64,000 nucleotides of DNA from CAIWTU01 sp963815135 (GTDB lineage Bacteria > Desulfobacterota > Desulfuromonadia > Geobacterales > Geobacteraceae). The position numbers and the translations under genes were made by a program. Below the pieces are notes generated by a model. The model ran no database searches and had not been told where the DNA came from. It saw nothing but the letters and a program-made list of their open reading frames with translations. Below are positions 39,336-48,315 of this stretch, in pieces. Each line of letters starts with the position of its first letter. Within the stretch, counting starts at the first letter, position 1. Where the stretch lies: positions 248,001 to 312,000 of the forward strand of contig CAWFFO010000011.1 of NCBI GenBank assembly GCA_963815135.1, given 5' to 3'.

Positions 39336-40070
39336 TTAATTATTAAAAGTGAGCATGGACGCTGCGTCTTGGTCCAAAAACCATAAATTCCTGCCTGCTT
39401 TCGGATTTACTTTTGCTGCAGGACTGTCCGAATTGCTATCTTCAAATATCTCCCGTAAAATATGGGCTTTTGAATTTCCGATTACAATAAAAGCTACCGT
39501 ACCTGAATTATCAAGGACTGGGAGACTCAAACTCACCCTGTTACTTTTCAACCTCTTCACATACACACATATCACTGTTCGCGAATTTATAGTTCCTGAG
39601 TTTAACCCCGGAAAAATAGAGGCAGTGTGTCCATCCTCACCTACTCCAAGAAAAACAAGATCGATTGCTGGCAGTGCAGATTTACCAAAATAATTCATCA
39701 ATTCTATTTCATACTCGGATGCAGCGGTTTTCGCGTCCAATTCACCATGAATCCGGTGGATGTTTGAATCAGGGATCGGCTGCTTTGACAAAAACAATTC
39801 ATATGCCATTTTGAAGTTGCTGTCCGGGTGGTTCTTCGGGACACATCTTTCATCAGCCCAGAAAAAGTGTATAAGTTTCCAGTCAATCCTGGATCGATAT
39901 TCCGCTGATGAGAGCAATTCATATAACGGAACGGGGGTTGAGCCACCGGAGATCGCGACGGAAAACTTCCCATGTGCATTTATGGCCTTCTGTGCTTCTG
40001 AGAAAAACAGTTCAGCGGTATCAAGGAACAGATTTTTCTTATTGTTGTAAATCTTTATAGATCTATCCAT
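39336..40070 (-). CDS. pgl: 6-phosphogluconolactonase
   Basis: 244 residues. The ATG at 40070 overlaps the zwf stop (TGATG) and has GGAG 9 bases before it; an ATG five codons earlier lacks a ribosome-binding site. SGGSTPVPLYELL near 41-53, HFFWADERCVP and LGVGEDGHTASIFPG are diagnostic. It hydrolyses 6-phosphogluconolactone in the oxidative pentose phosphate path. It is the last gene of gnd-zwf-pgl. Confidence 0.95.
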   Translation of the reverse strand: MDRSIKIYNNKKNLFLDTAELFFSEAQKAINAHGKFSVAISGGSTPVPLYELLSSAEYRSRIDWKLIHFFWADERCVPKNHPDSNFKMAYELFLSKQPIPDSNIHRIHGELDAKTAASEYEIELMNYFGKSALPAIDLVFLGVGEDGHTASIFPGLNSGTINSRTVICVYVKRLKSNRVSLSLPVLDNSGTVAFIVIGNSKAHILREIFEDSNSDSPAAKVNPKAGRNLWFLDQDAASMLTFNN

Positions 40071-41602
40071 CACAACGGTCTCCATCGTCGGCCGTCACGT
40101 TCTATAAGTTGCGTCGCCGCCTCAGGCCCATCAGTTCCAGCTGAATAATTGGGGAAGGTGAGAAATTTTCCAGATTCCAGCTTTTCTATGAGGGGGCTTA
40201 AAAGAGACCATGTGAGGTCAACAACGTCCTCCCTGATAAAAAGCATCTGATCGCCTTCCATGCAATCCAGCAAAACGCGTTCATATGCGTCGAGCGCAAT
40301 ATTTCTCGGATATGAAAAATCGAGGTTAACGGGGTTGAGACAGAATCTCGCACCAGGATTTTTTGCCTGAAAATCCAGAGTTATACCTTCATCAGGTTGT
40401 ATCCTGAGTATGAGAGTATTCGGTTCGATGTTCCCACCCATGGACTGGGTGAACATCATGTGAGGTACAGGTTTGAAATGAATTGTTATTTCCGTCTTCC
40501 TGGTTTTCAATCTTTTTCCAGACCGAAGATAAAAAGGGACCCCGTTCCAACGCCAGTTTTCTACGTTTATCTTGAGCGCGGCATAGGTAGGAGTCTGCGA
40601 ATCCGCGGCAACTCCCGCTTCTCCACGATATGGTTTAACCGTTTCTCCATCGCATGTTCCAGTGTCGTACTGGCCGATGACTAATAATTCATCGAGCCTG
40701 TCGAGGTTGAAGGGTCTTATCGATTGAAAGACCTTGGCTTTTTCATCTCTAACTCTTTCCGGGGTGAACAGTGTCGGCGGTTCCATGGTTGTAAGAGATA
40801 AAAGCTGGAACATGTGATTCTGGAACATATCTCTTAAGACACCGGCATTTTCGTAATATCCTGCTCTTTTTTCAATGCCGATGGTTTCCGAGCATGTAAT
40901 CTGGACGTGGTCGATATACCGACGGTTCCAGAGCGGTTCGAAAATGGAATTGGCAAAGCGAAACATCAGGATGTTCTGTACAGTTTCTTTTGCAAGATAA
41001 TGGTCAATTCGGTACACCTGACTTTCATCAAAAACATTCAGCAGGACATCATCCAGTTTTCTGGCTGATTGCAAATCTCTTCCGAAAGGCTTCTCGATGA
41101 TGATTTTGATTTTGTTGTTTTCTTCATTTGACAATCCGGCCTTTTGCAGATTTACAATTATGTCCTCATAGGTGTTGGGCGGAGTAGCCAGGTAAAATAT
41201 ACGGTTTTTTTCTGTTTGGTATGTATTTTCCATTGAGGGAAGAAAGTCGGTGATGTTTTTGCGAAATGTTTCCGGCTCACCATAATCGACTACCTTATAC
41301 TCTAGAAGAGCAGAAAAGTTTTTCCAGCATGAGTCGTCGCATTCTTTCGACAATATCTCATGCGTCCCTTTGCGCATCTCTTCCCGGAACTCATCGCTGG
41401 TTATCCGGGTGCGACCTGTTCCGAGGACGAAGAAGCCTGAAGGCAGCAATTTCTGCTTGTACAGACGGAAGATGGAAGGTATCAATTTTCTTTTTGTCAG
41501 ATCCCCTGTTGCCCCGAAAATAACCAGGCAACATGGCCCGGGAACATCAATACGGCAAAACAGGTTGTTCTGTACATTGTCTGCTAATCCAGAGATATCC
41601 AT
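40070..41602 (-). CDS. zwf: glucose-6-phosphate 1-dehydrogenase
   Basis: 510 residues. The nucleotide-binding loop GATGDLTKRKL lies near 30-40 and the substrate signature RIDHYLAKE near 197-205. It oxidises glucose 6-phosphate to the lactone while reducing NADP+ (or NAD+). It sits two bases after gnd and overlaps pgl, so the three enzymes of the oxidative branch are co-translated. Confidence 0.97.
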   Translation of the reverse strand: MDISGLADNVQNNLFCRIDVPGPCCLVIFGATGDLTKRKLIPSIFRLYKQKLLPSGFFVLGTGRTRITSDEFREEMRKGTHEILSKECDDSCWKNFSALLEYKVVDYGEPETFRKNITDFLPSMENTYQTEKNRIFYLATPPNTYEDIIVNLQKAGLSNEENNKIKIIIEKPFGRDLQSARKLDDVLLNVFDESQVYRIDHYLAKETVQNILMFRFANSIFEPLWNRRYIDHVQITCSETIGIEKRAGYYENAGVLRDMFQNHMFQLLSLTTMEPPTLFTPERVRDEKAKVFQSIRPFNLDRLDELLVIGQYDTGTCDGETVKPYRGEAGVAADSQTPTYAALKINVENWRWNGVPFYLRSGKRLKTRKTEITIHFKPVPHMMFTQSMGGNIEPNTLILRIQPDEGITLDFQAKNPGARFCLNPVNLDFSYPRNIALDAYERVLLDCMEGDQMLFIREDVVDLTWSLLSPLIEKLESGKFLTFPNYSAGTDGPEAATQLIERDGRRWRPL

Positions 41603-41604
41603 TC

Positions 41605-42585
41605 TTATTTACCTCGGGTTGATTTTTGTCTTGAGGCCGGTTTTATACCGCCTGCACCGGCCGAAGGAACCTTTTTCTCTTCACCTGTGGATATGATTGC
41701 GTGTCCGCCGAATTCATTGCGGAGCGCCGCAAGGAGTTTGTCGGAAAAACTGTCCAGCATCCGGGATCTGAACCGTTGGAAGAGGGCAGCAGCCAGCACC
41801 GGTGCCGGAACACCGCTGTCGATGGCCTGCTGGACAGTCCAGCGGCCTTCTCCGGAATCCTCCACATAACCCTGGATCGATTCGAGGTCATGATCTTTCC
41901 TAAAAGCCGATTCTGCAAGTTCAAGCAACCAGGATCGCACGACGCTGCCCCTGTTCCACAGTCGTGCTACCGCTGCGAGATCCATACTGTTGCCGTAAGG
42001 GGATGCCTTCAATATGGAAAATCCTTCTCCGTATGCGGCCATCATGCCGTATTCTATGCCGTTATGCGCCATTTTGACAAAATGACCGGCACCGCATTCG
42101 CCGCAGAGCATATACCCCTCAGAGGGTGCAAGTGTTTGAAATAGCGGCTCCAGATGGCGAAAGGTTTCCGGCTCTCCTCCCGCCATCAGGCAGTATCCTT
42201 CCTTGAGCCCCCATATTCCGCCACTGACACCGACATCCATGTAATGAATACCGTAGTGGTCAAGATGTTTTTTCCTTCTCAAATCATCACGGTAGAAACT
42301 GTTTCCGCCATCAATGATTATATCCCCACGGTCGAGAAGGGAGGTGAGTTGTTCGATTGCGTCGTCAGTGACTTTCCCGGCGGGAAGCATCAGCCAGACA
42401 GCTCTCGGTGTCGAGAGCATGCCGGTCAATTCTTCAAGTGAAAATGCTCCTTTAGCTCCTTCGTTTGCTATTTCCTGGACTTTTTCAGGTGAACGGTTCC
42501 ACACTGCCACATCATGCCCGCCCTGCAGCAGCCTTCTGGCCATATTAATGCCCATGCGTCCCAGTCCGGCGATTGCTACTTGCAT
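41605..42585 (-). CDS. gnd: 6-phosphogluconate dehydrogenase, short decarboxylating form
   Basis: 326 residues from the ATG at 42585, which has CAGGAG 8 bases before it. The Rossmann loop GLGRMG lies at 7-12; DGGNSFYRDD, GVSGGIWGL and KMAHNGIEYGMM carry substrate and catalytic residues. The length matches the short GndA/YqeC-type enzymes, often NAD-dependent, not the 470-residue enteric form. It oxidatively decarboxylates 6-phosphogluconate to ribulose 5-phosphate. Confidence 0.93.
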   Translation of the reverse strand: MQVAIAGLGRMGINMARRLLQGGHDVAVWNRSPEKVQEIANEGAKGAFSLEELTGMLSTPRAVWLMLPAGKVTDDAIEQLTSLLDRGDIIIDGGNSFYRDDLRRKKHLDHYGIHYMDVGVSGGIWGLKEGYCLMAGGEPETFRHLEPLFQTLAPSEGYMLCGECGAGHFVKMAHNGIEYGMMAAYGEGFSILKASPYGNSMDLAAVARLWNRGSVVRSWLLELAESAFRKDHDLESIQGYVEDSGEGRWTVQQAIDSGVPAPVLAAALFQRFRSRMLDSFSDKLLAALRNEFGGHAIISTGEEKKVPSAGAGGIKPASRQKSTRGK

Positions 42586-42665
42586 TTGATTTTCTCCTGT
42601 TACGCGGAATTCCGCATGCGATGTGATTATTTGCCCTGATCCCGTGGATATTAAGAGACTTCTTG

Positions 42666-43622
42666 TCACGCAGCAAGTGATCCAGTGCAACTCGAACCTT
42701 CCCCGGCAGTGCAGCAGTAACAATGTTGAGAGAGGATCAATTCGGTGCCGGTTTGTGCAGCCTTTTCCAGGTCATCAATGCGTAAAATTACACCATTGGC
42801 TGCTGTTATCGGAAGATTGAGTGCCTGATTGAAGTCACAGTTGTAAAGAATTCCCTGCCAGTCGACGCTGACCATGGTACGGCACATGATATGAGGTGCC
42901 GTTTCGGGGTTGAACTTAGAGGCAAGAAGGTCAAGATATCTCTCATATGCTCCCTTTTCCTCCAGGTACTTTTTGAATCGGCCTATTGGGGCATTTGTAA
43001 TAGTATACAGTTTATTGAAATTGATGCCGTATTTATCATTTAAATGTTTTTTGTAGGCAGTTTCCAGTTCCTCCTGTGATCCGGGCAGATGCTCTCCTCC
43101 TGGATTATATACCAGATCAAGTTCCATGGAATCGCCGTATCCGAGTCTGTTGAGAATTCGGAGAGCCTTGATGCTTTGCTGAAAGACTCCTTTTCCCCTT
43201 TGCCTGTCTACATTGTCTTCCATATAACAGGGGAGTGAAGCTATGACAACCAAACGGTTTTCAAGAAAAAATTCAGGGAGCCACTCCATACCCCTTTCAC
43301 AGAGAACTGTCAGGTTTGTTCGTACAATGCGGCGAGGAGATAGGCCAGATGTGTTTTCGATAAGAAATCGAAAATGCGGATTAAGTTCCGGACATCCTCC
43401 AGTGAGGTCAAGGGTAATATCCCTTCTTAATTTCAGGAAACCTATTATAGTTTCCATTGTTTCCCTGCCCATTATTCTGTTTCCACTTGGAGAGGCACCC
43501 ACATGGCAATGTCTGCAATGCAGGTTGCAGCGATTGCCGAGATTTAGTTGAAGGGTATGGAAACTGTCGAATTTGCTGTAATCGGGGTTTAAACTTCTTA
43601 AAAGTTCTTTGAATGGCGGCAT
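42666..43622 (-). CDS. arsS: ArsS-type radical SAM protein (radical SAM + DUF3641)
   Basis: 318 residues with AAGGAG 6 bases before the ATG. C32, C36 and C39 (RCNLHCRHC) form the CxxxCxxC cluster site. The C-terminal half has DUF3641 with CRTMVSVDWQGILYNCDFNQ and the Cys-rich end HCYCCTAGEGSSC. This matches the family annotated as arsenosugar biosynthesis radical SAM (seleno)protein ArsS. Some members contain selenocysteine; here all positions are ordinary Cys and the TGA is the true stop. It lies 80 bases before gnd, on the same strand. The link to arsenic is by family only; no other ars gene is here. Confidence 0.82.
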   Translation of the reverse strand: MPPFKELLRSLNPDYSKFDSFHTLQLNLGNRCNLHCRHCHVGASPSGNRIMGRETMETIIGFLKLRRDITLDLTGGCPELNPHFRFLIENTSGLSPRRIVRTNLTVLCERGMEWLPEFFLENRLVVIASLPCYMEDNVDRQRGKGVFQQSIKALRILNRLGYGDSMELDLVYNPGGEHLPGSQEELETAYKKHLNDKYGINFNKLYTITNAPIGRFKKYLEEKGAYERYLDLLASKFNPETAPHIMCRTMVSVDWQGILYNCDFNQALNLPITAANGVILRIDDLEKAAQTGTELILSQHCYCCTAGEGSSCTGSLAA

Positions 43623-43950
43623 TTGAAACTCCTTGGTAAAGGGCGCAATATTGGGAGCCGTTATTTATACTGTAGGCATAAGCACAAAAAATGAATAAAT
43701 TGAACTAGATATGAATGGATTGTAAATCCTGATTCTGAATATTCATAGTATCACAAAAGGACAGTTATTCAAAATTTAATGAGACTAAATTTGCTATCTG
43801 CTGGTGCCTTCAGGCAATATTCAACTGGTTATTATGAAACTTTATTACTACTCACTTGACTTGTTGCCATCTGTCGGATTTGATATAGTTATAAATCCGA
43901 TGTAACAAAAAATATCATCTCGACATTATGGATTTTATTACAGAAAAACT
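43623..43950. other. intergenic region between divergent arsS and polyprenyl synthase
   Basis: An AT-rich stretch with no gene. It holds the arsS ribosome-binding site and, at its right edge, the promoter of the next gene. Confidence 0.4.
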
Positions 43951-43980
43951 TTGACAAAAGTGAAGATATTCCTTTACTAT
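43951..43980 (+). promoter_or_regulatory. sigma-70 promoter of the polyprenyl synthase gene
   Basis: TTGACA at 43951-43956 and TACTAT at 43975-43980, spacer 18. Transcription from near 43987 favours the start codon at 44009 over the ATG at 43979, which lies inside the -10 region. Confidence 0.65.
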
Positions 43981-44008
43981 GGCCGCAATACTTAACCGGG
44001 GATGTGCA

Positions 44009-44977
44009 ATGGAATCAGCTCTTGCCTTAATAGAGAATGATCTTAAAAATGTAGAACTTCAATTTGTGAAAGACCTCCATTCAAATGTTCCGCTCATAAG
44101 CAAAGTGGCGAAATATCTGTTTTCCAGCGGCGGCAAACGCATTCGTCCGGCATTACTGCTTCTGTCAGCCAAGCTCTGTGATTATAAGGGCAAAAGACAT
44201 ATACCGCTTGCAAGCGTTATCGAATTCATTCACACGGCCACGCTGCTCCATGACGATGTGGTGGATAATGCCCAGATCCGACGGGGGATTGCTTCTGCAA
44301 ATACCTTGTGGGGTAATGAGGCTTCAGTTCTGGTCGGTGATTATCTGTTTTCAAAATCTTTTTCCATAATGATAGCGGACGGTGATCTTAAAATCATGCA
44401 TGCGCTGTCAAGTGCGACAACTATCATAGCGGAAGGGGAGGTGCTTCAGCTCATCAGCTCCACTGACCTCGAGATCACTGAAGAACGTTACGTCGATGTG
44501 ATAAAGAGCAAAACGGCAATTTTACTTGCTACGGCATGTCAGACAGGGGCAATTCTTGGCAATGTTTCCCAGGAACGGGAAATTGCCCTGAAGGAATTCG
44601 GCATGAATCTCGGTATCGCCTTCCAGCTGATTGATGATACGCTGGATTACACATCCAGCGAGGAGACGTTTGGGAAAAGCATAGGTCACGATCTTGAAGA
44701 GGGAAAGATTACCCTGCCATTGATCCATACCTTGCGAAATTGCAATTCCAGTGAAAAAGAAGTAATTGCGACGATAATTCAAAAAGATTCAATGCAGGAA
44801 GAAGATTTTAAACGGGTATTCGGCCTCGTTCACGCATATGGCGGGATTGACTACAGCTTGAAAGTTGCAAGAAGCTATGTTGAAAGCGGCAAATCCAGCC
44901 TGGATGCTTTCGCCGATTCTCCGGAGAAAAAGGCCTTGATTAATATAGCCGATTATGTTCTTACCCGTCAGCGATAA
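44009..44977 (+). CDS. polyprenyl (octaprenyl-type) diphosphate synthase
   Basis: 322 residues from the ATG at 44009 (GGGGAT upstream). The first Asp-rich motif LLHDDVVDNAQIRRG lies near 80-94 and the second, QLIDDTLDY, near 207-215. GGKRIRPAL is also typical. The enzyme adds isopentenyl diphosphate units to an allylic primer. The residues near the first motif suggest a long-chain product for the quinone side chain, but chain length cannot be fixed by eye. Confidence 0.9.
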   Translation: MESALALIENDLKNVELQFVKDLHSNVPLISKVAKYLFSSGGKRIRPALLLLSAKLCDYKGKRHIPLASVIEFIHTATLLHDDVVDNAQIRRGIASANTLWGNEASVLVGDYLFSKSFSIMIADGDLKIMHALSSATTIIAEGEVLQLISSTDLEITEERYVDVIKSKTAILLATACQTGAILGNVSQEREIALKEFGMNLGIAFQLIDDTLDYTSSEETFGKSIGHDLEEGKITLPLIHTLRNCNSSEKEVIATIIQKDSMQEEDFKRVFGLVHAYGGIDYSLKVARSYVESGKSSLDAFADSPEKKALINIADYVLTRQR

Positions 44978-45077
44978 GATGTTTTCCCTACCACAAACTG
45001 GTCGATTATCACTCTAAAACAAGTTTATCATGGCAAAGATTCAATCGGTTTAGCGTACATATGGAGGATATTCAGGG

Positions 45078-45584
45078 ATGAGAATATATTTTATTTTGAT
45101 TGTCTCTTTATTGCTCCTGGTCTCAACTGGATGTCATAAAGATATTCCAGCCCCTAAAGAAGGTGAAGCCGCTCCTGATTTCAAACTGAGTAGCCTTTCA
45201 GGCGGCGAGGTACGATTGTCCGACTTGCGCGGCAAGGTTGTTCTTGTCAACTTCTGGGCAAGTTGGTGCTCCCACTGCCGTGAAGAAATCCCTTCCCTTG
45301 TAAATCTCAATTCAGCGATGTCCGGAAAAAATTTCCGGATGATTGCGATTTCCATAGACAGCGGTGGCAAAGACGTCATTTCTCCATTTTTCAATAAACT
45401 CGGTATAAGTTTGCCGACACTTTTCGACCCTGACGGCTCGGTCGGAAAAATCTATGGCATAACAGGAGTTCCGGAAACATTTATAGTCGACAAGAATGGA
45501 ATAATCCGGAAAAAGGTTGTCGGACCCATAGACTGGAGCACTCCGGATACTATCCGTTATTTAAACGATCTGGCCGCCGGATAA
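45078..45584 (+). CDS. TlpA/ResA-like thioredoxin-fold lipoprotein
   Basis: 168 residues. A signal sequence with lipobox LVSTGC (Cys19) anchors it to a membrane outside the cytoplasm. The thioredoxin fold follows: APDFKLSSLSGGEVRLSDLRGKVVLVNFWASWCSHC, with redox pair C64-S-H-C67. The pair is CSHC where most family members have CPPC or CEPC. GVPETFIVDKNG has the cis-Pro. It should reduce disulfides, for example in cytochrome c maturation, with electrons from CcdA coded 1.5 kb downstream. An insertion sequence now separates the two. Confidence 0.9.
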   Translation: MRIYFILIVSLLLLVSTGCHKDIPAPKEGEAAPDFKLSSLSGGEVRLSDLRGKVVLVNFWASWCSHCREEIPSLVNLNSAMSGKNFRMIAISIDSGGKDVISPFFNKLGISLPTLFDPDGSVGKIYGITGVPETFIVDKNGIIRKKVVGPIDWSTPDTIRYLNDLAAG

Positions 45585-45604
45585 AAGCATTTGATCTGCA
45601 AAAT

Positions 45605-46950
45605 GGTTCGTCTCAGAGATTAATGCATGAATCTGTTCTTTAATAATTGAAAAGCATGAGTTCCATCAGGTAGTTATGGAAGCGCCAACAACCATTCCTA
45701 TCTGGGGAGGAACCCATGCTCGTTGAACAGCTTATCCGCGAAACTCTTGAGATGCAAGGGTTTCGCATCGAATCCGTCAATAAGGCGGGTTCCGAACTCG
45801 TAGTCACTATCGTTCCTGATCTGCGTTACCATCCCCGCTGCGGGGTTTGTAACACCCCTGGTTACTACCGGGATACGCTCTCTGAAAGACGATTTCGCCA
45901 TGTGCCCCTGTGGGCGATACCAGTGAGCCTGGTTTATGCTCCTTGCCGTGTCACGTGCCCCAAATGCAACTCTGTCCATGTGGAGAACATGCCGTGGGCA
46001 GCAGGGAAAAAGCAACTGACCAAGGCCTTTGCCCTGGCACTTGCCACATGGGCCAGGTCGTTGCCGTGGCTCCAGGTGGCTCGTCATTTCCAGTGCTCCT
46101 GGGGCACCGTCGCAGCCGCCGTTGCCTATGTGGTTGCCTTTGGCCTTGCCCGCAGGGATTTGAGCAGCATCACCCACATCGGCATCGATGAGATTTCCCG
46201 GCAGAAGGGTCATGTCTATCTAACCAATGTCTATGATCTGAGAACCGGCACCCTCATCTGGAGCGGTGAAGGGCGGACCAGGGAGACGCTCGCCGCATTC
46301 TTTGAATTCTTCGGTCCCGAGCGCACAGCCAAGCTCGTCGGCATCTGCTGCGACATGTGGCCCTCATACATCGAGGTAATCAAGGCCGAGGCTCCGCAGG
46401 CTACGCTAGTCATGGACAAGTTCCACATCGTTCGCCAGCTCACTGAAGCCGTCGACAAGGTCAGACGGCAGGAAGTTGCCGAGAAGAAAGAAGAACACAA
46501 AGGTGTCCTGGCCGGCACCCGCTACATCTGGCTCAAGAATCCGTGGAACCTGACGGACAGACAGAAGGTCAGTCTCAGCTTCCTGGAGGCCTGAACCTGA
46601 AGATTCACCGTGCCTACCTGCTCAAGGAGTCGTTCCGGGACTTCTGGCAATCGACAACCAGGGATGCTGCGGCCAAGTTCATGGACCACTGGTTCGGCTT
46701 AGCCATGGAATCAAAGATCAAACCGATTCAGGACTTCGCACTGCTTCTGAAACGGCACGAGAAAAACATTCTCTCTTTTTTCGATATGCCGATCTCAAAC
46801 GGTGCCGTCGAAGGGCTGAACAACAAGGCCAAGGTCATCAGCCACAGGGCCTACGGCTTCAGATCGGCAAAGAACTATATGCTAAATCTTTATCACTGCA
46901 TGGGGGACTTACCCATGCCGGCTTCCCTGCACAGATTCGTGTGAGGAACC
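45605..46950 (+). mobile_element. ISL3-family insertion sequence
   Basis: About 1346 bases. The left end starts GGTTCGTCTCA; the right end, read inward from 46950, starts GGTTCCTCACA. It is flanked by the exact 8-base repeat TGCAAAAT at 45597-45604 and 46951-46958, the target-duplication length usual for ISL3. One transposase gene with a single frameshift fills it. It splits the tlpA-like and ccdA genes. Confidence 0.87.
45716..46944 (+). pseudogene. ISL3-family transposase with one frameshift
   Basis: The first part (45716-46594) has the N-terminal zinc-binding region (CGVC, CPKC) and helix-turn-helix, then the catalytic Asp residues in IGIDEISRQKGHVY and CCDMWPSYIEVI. The reading frame then stops at a TGA at 46592-46594. 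The sequence continues one frame away as LNLKIHRAYLLKESF and on to the catalytic Glu in GAVEGLNNKAKVI and the end. Loss of a single G near 46588 (GAGGGCC to GAGGCC) explains it. There is no slippery heptamer, so a programmed shift is unlikely. Confidence 0.87.
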
Positions 46951-47079
46951 TGCAAAATTAGCAATGTGAAGAAAAATTAACAGTTTGCATCACACCGTCT
47001 TTCGCATTTCCCACTGGTGTGGATGCGGAACTTTACTGAGAAACTATACAAATCTTCAATCCGGACAAGGAGTGAATCC

Positions 47080-47811
47080 ATGGCAACGGTTAATATAAGC
47101 TTTGCCGGGGCCTTCGCCGCTGGCCTCCTCTCTTTTCTTTCTCCCTGTGTGCTTCCCCTGATCCCCTCTTATGTGACTTATATAACCGGCCTTTCATTTG
47201 CCGATCTGAAAGCGGAGCACCCTGACCACAAAGTCCGTAAGCAGACGATGCTCCATTCGCTCATTTTCATTGCTGGATTTACCACGATTTTTGTCCTGCT
47301 CGGGGCATCGGCAACTTATCTCGGCAATTTCCTGCAAGAGCATATGACCGTCTTGAGAAAGGCGGGTGGGGTACTGATAATACTATTCGGTATACATGTT
47401 ACCGGCATCATAGATATCGGAATATTACTTGGAGAAAAGAGATTAACCCTCCACCGCAAGCCCGCGGGTTATTTTGGCAGTTTTCTAGTCGGTCTGGCTT
47501 TTGCTGCCGGATGGACTCCCTGCATCGGTCCCATACTCGCTTCGATACTTATTGTCGCCGCAACCGAGGCAAAGGTATATCACGGGATGGCGCTGCTTCT
47601 CGTTTACTCGATCGGCCTCGGCACCCCTTTTTTTCTCTCTTCCCTGGCGCTTCACAGGTTTCTCTCCTTTTTCAACAGGTATAAGAAGTATATCCGTATA
47701 ATGGAAATCGTGACAGGTGTGTTTCTCATCATCATTGGGGTGTTGATATTTTCCAATTACCTGACAATCCTTTCAAAATATATAAGCATTTGGTTCGGGG
47801 GCAGTGAATAA
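47080..47811 (+). CDS. ccdA: cytochrome c biogenesis/thiol transport protein CcdA
   Basis: 243 residues from the ATG at 47080, with AAGGAG 6 bases upstream. Six membrane spans can be drawn. The two redox Cys lie in LSPCVLPLIPSY and GWTPCIGP, the hallmark of the DsbD-gamma/CcdA family. It carries electrons from cytosolic thioredoxin across the membrane to thiol-redox proteins such as the TlpA-like lipoprotein upstream. The next gene follows directly. Confidence 0.94.
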   Translation: MATVNISFAGAFAAGLLSFLSPCVLPLIPSYVTYITGLSFADLKAEHPDHKVRKQTMLHSLIFIAGFTTIFVLLGASATYLGNFLQEHMTVLRKAGGVLIILFGIHVTGIIDIGILLGEKRLTLHRKPAGYFGSFLVGLAFAAGWTPCIGPILASILIVAATEAKVYHGMALLLVYSIGLGTPFFLSSLALHRFLSFFNRYKKYIRIMEIVTGVFLIIIGVLIFSNYLTILSKYISIWFGGSE

Positions 47812-48237
47812 TTGTCCGCTGAGATACGGAAGAGATATCTGGTCAACAGGTTTTCGATGCAGCTTGCCGTTTCTGATCTGGATACGACTGAAGCTTTCTA
47901 TGCCGGGATATTGGGAATCCCCCTGACTCGTGCTTTGACGCCTCCGGGATTCCCGGAATATCTGATCATGGAACATGAAGACTGGACCCTTGTGTTCAAC
48001 GAGGAAGCAACTGTAATAAATGCCCATCCGGTTCTTGAAGAGAGCCTTGATTCATTTCCCAAAGGCGTAGGGATGACACTTCAATTTCTTGTCGACGGGA
48101 TCGAGGATATATACCAGGCTCTGCTGGATGAAGGAATGGAAATATTGTATCCGCTTGAAGGGAAACCTTACGGATATAAGGAATTGTGGTGTTTTGACCC
48201 GGACGGATACCTGGTGACGGTCGCCGAACCGGTTTAA
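47812..48237 (+). CDS. VOC superfamily (glyoxalase/dioxygenase-like) protein
   Basis: 141 residues if the TTG right after the ccdA stop is used (GGGGG lies 10 bases before); an ATG at 47857 would give 126 residues. MQLAVSDLDTTEAFYAGILGIPLT and YGYKELWCFDPDGYLVTVAEP are the start and end of a beta-alpha-beta-beta-beta pair. VOC proteins include glyoxalase I, dioxygenases and resistance proteins; substrate cannot be inferred. Coupling to ccdA suggests co-expression. Confidence 0.78.
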   Translation: MSAEIRKRYLVNRFSMQLAVSDLDTTEAFYAGILGIPLTRALTPPGFPEYLIMEHEDWTLVFNEEATVINAHPVLEESLDSFPKGVGMTLQFLVDGIEDIYQALLDEGMEILYPLEGKPYGYKELWCFDPDGYLVTVAEPV

Positions 48238-48241
48238 GAAG

Positions 48242-48309
48242 ACTGGCAGATAAAAGAAAGCCGTTCCTTTTAAAGAACGGCTTTCTTTTATCTGCCAGTA
48301 TCTTTTTGC
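48242..48309 (+). terminator. bidirectional terminator with 25-bp perfect stem
   Basis: Arms at 48242-48266 and 48275-48299 are perfect reverse complements, with an 8-base loop. Inner AAAGAAAGCCG/CGGCTTTCTTT and flanking TCTTTTT allow termination of the VOC gene and of the minus-strand zinc-finger gene if read through from either side. Confidence 0.85.
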
Positions 48310-48315
48310 TTAACT

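Noticed and set aside
42666..42668. TGA of arsS read as selenocysteine
   Set aside because: The protein already ends with the family's Cys-rich tail, and no SECIS-like hairpin or continuing homology follows.
46560..46600. Programmed frameshift in the ISL3 transposase
   Set aside because: There is no slippery run and the family normally uses one frame; loss of a single G explains it.
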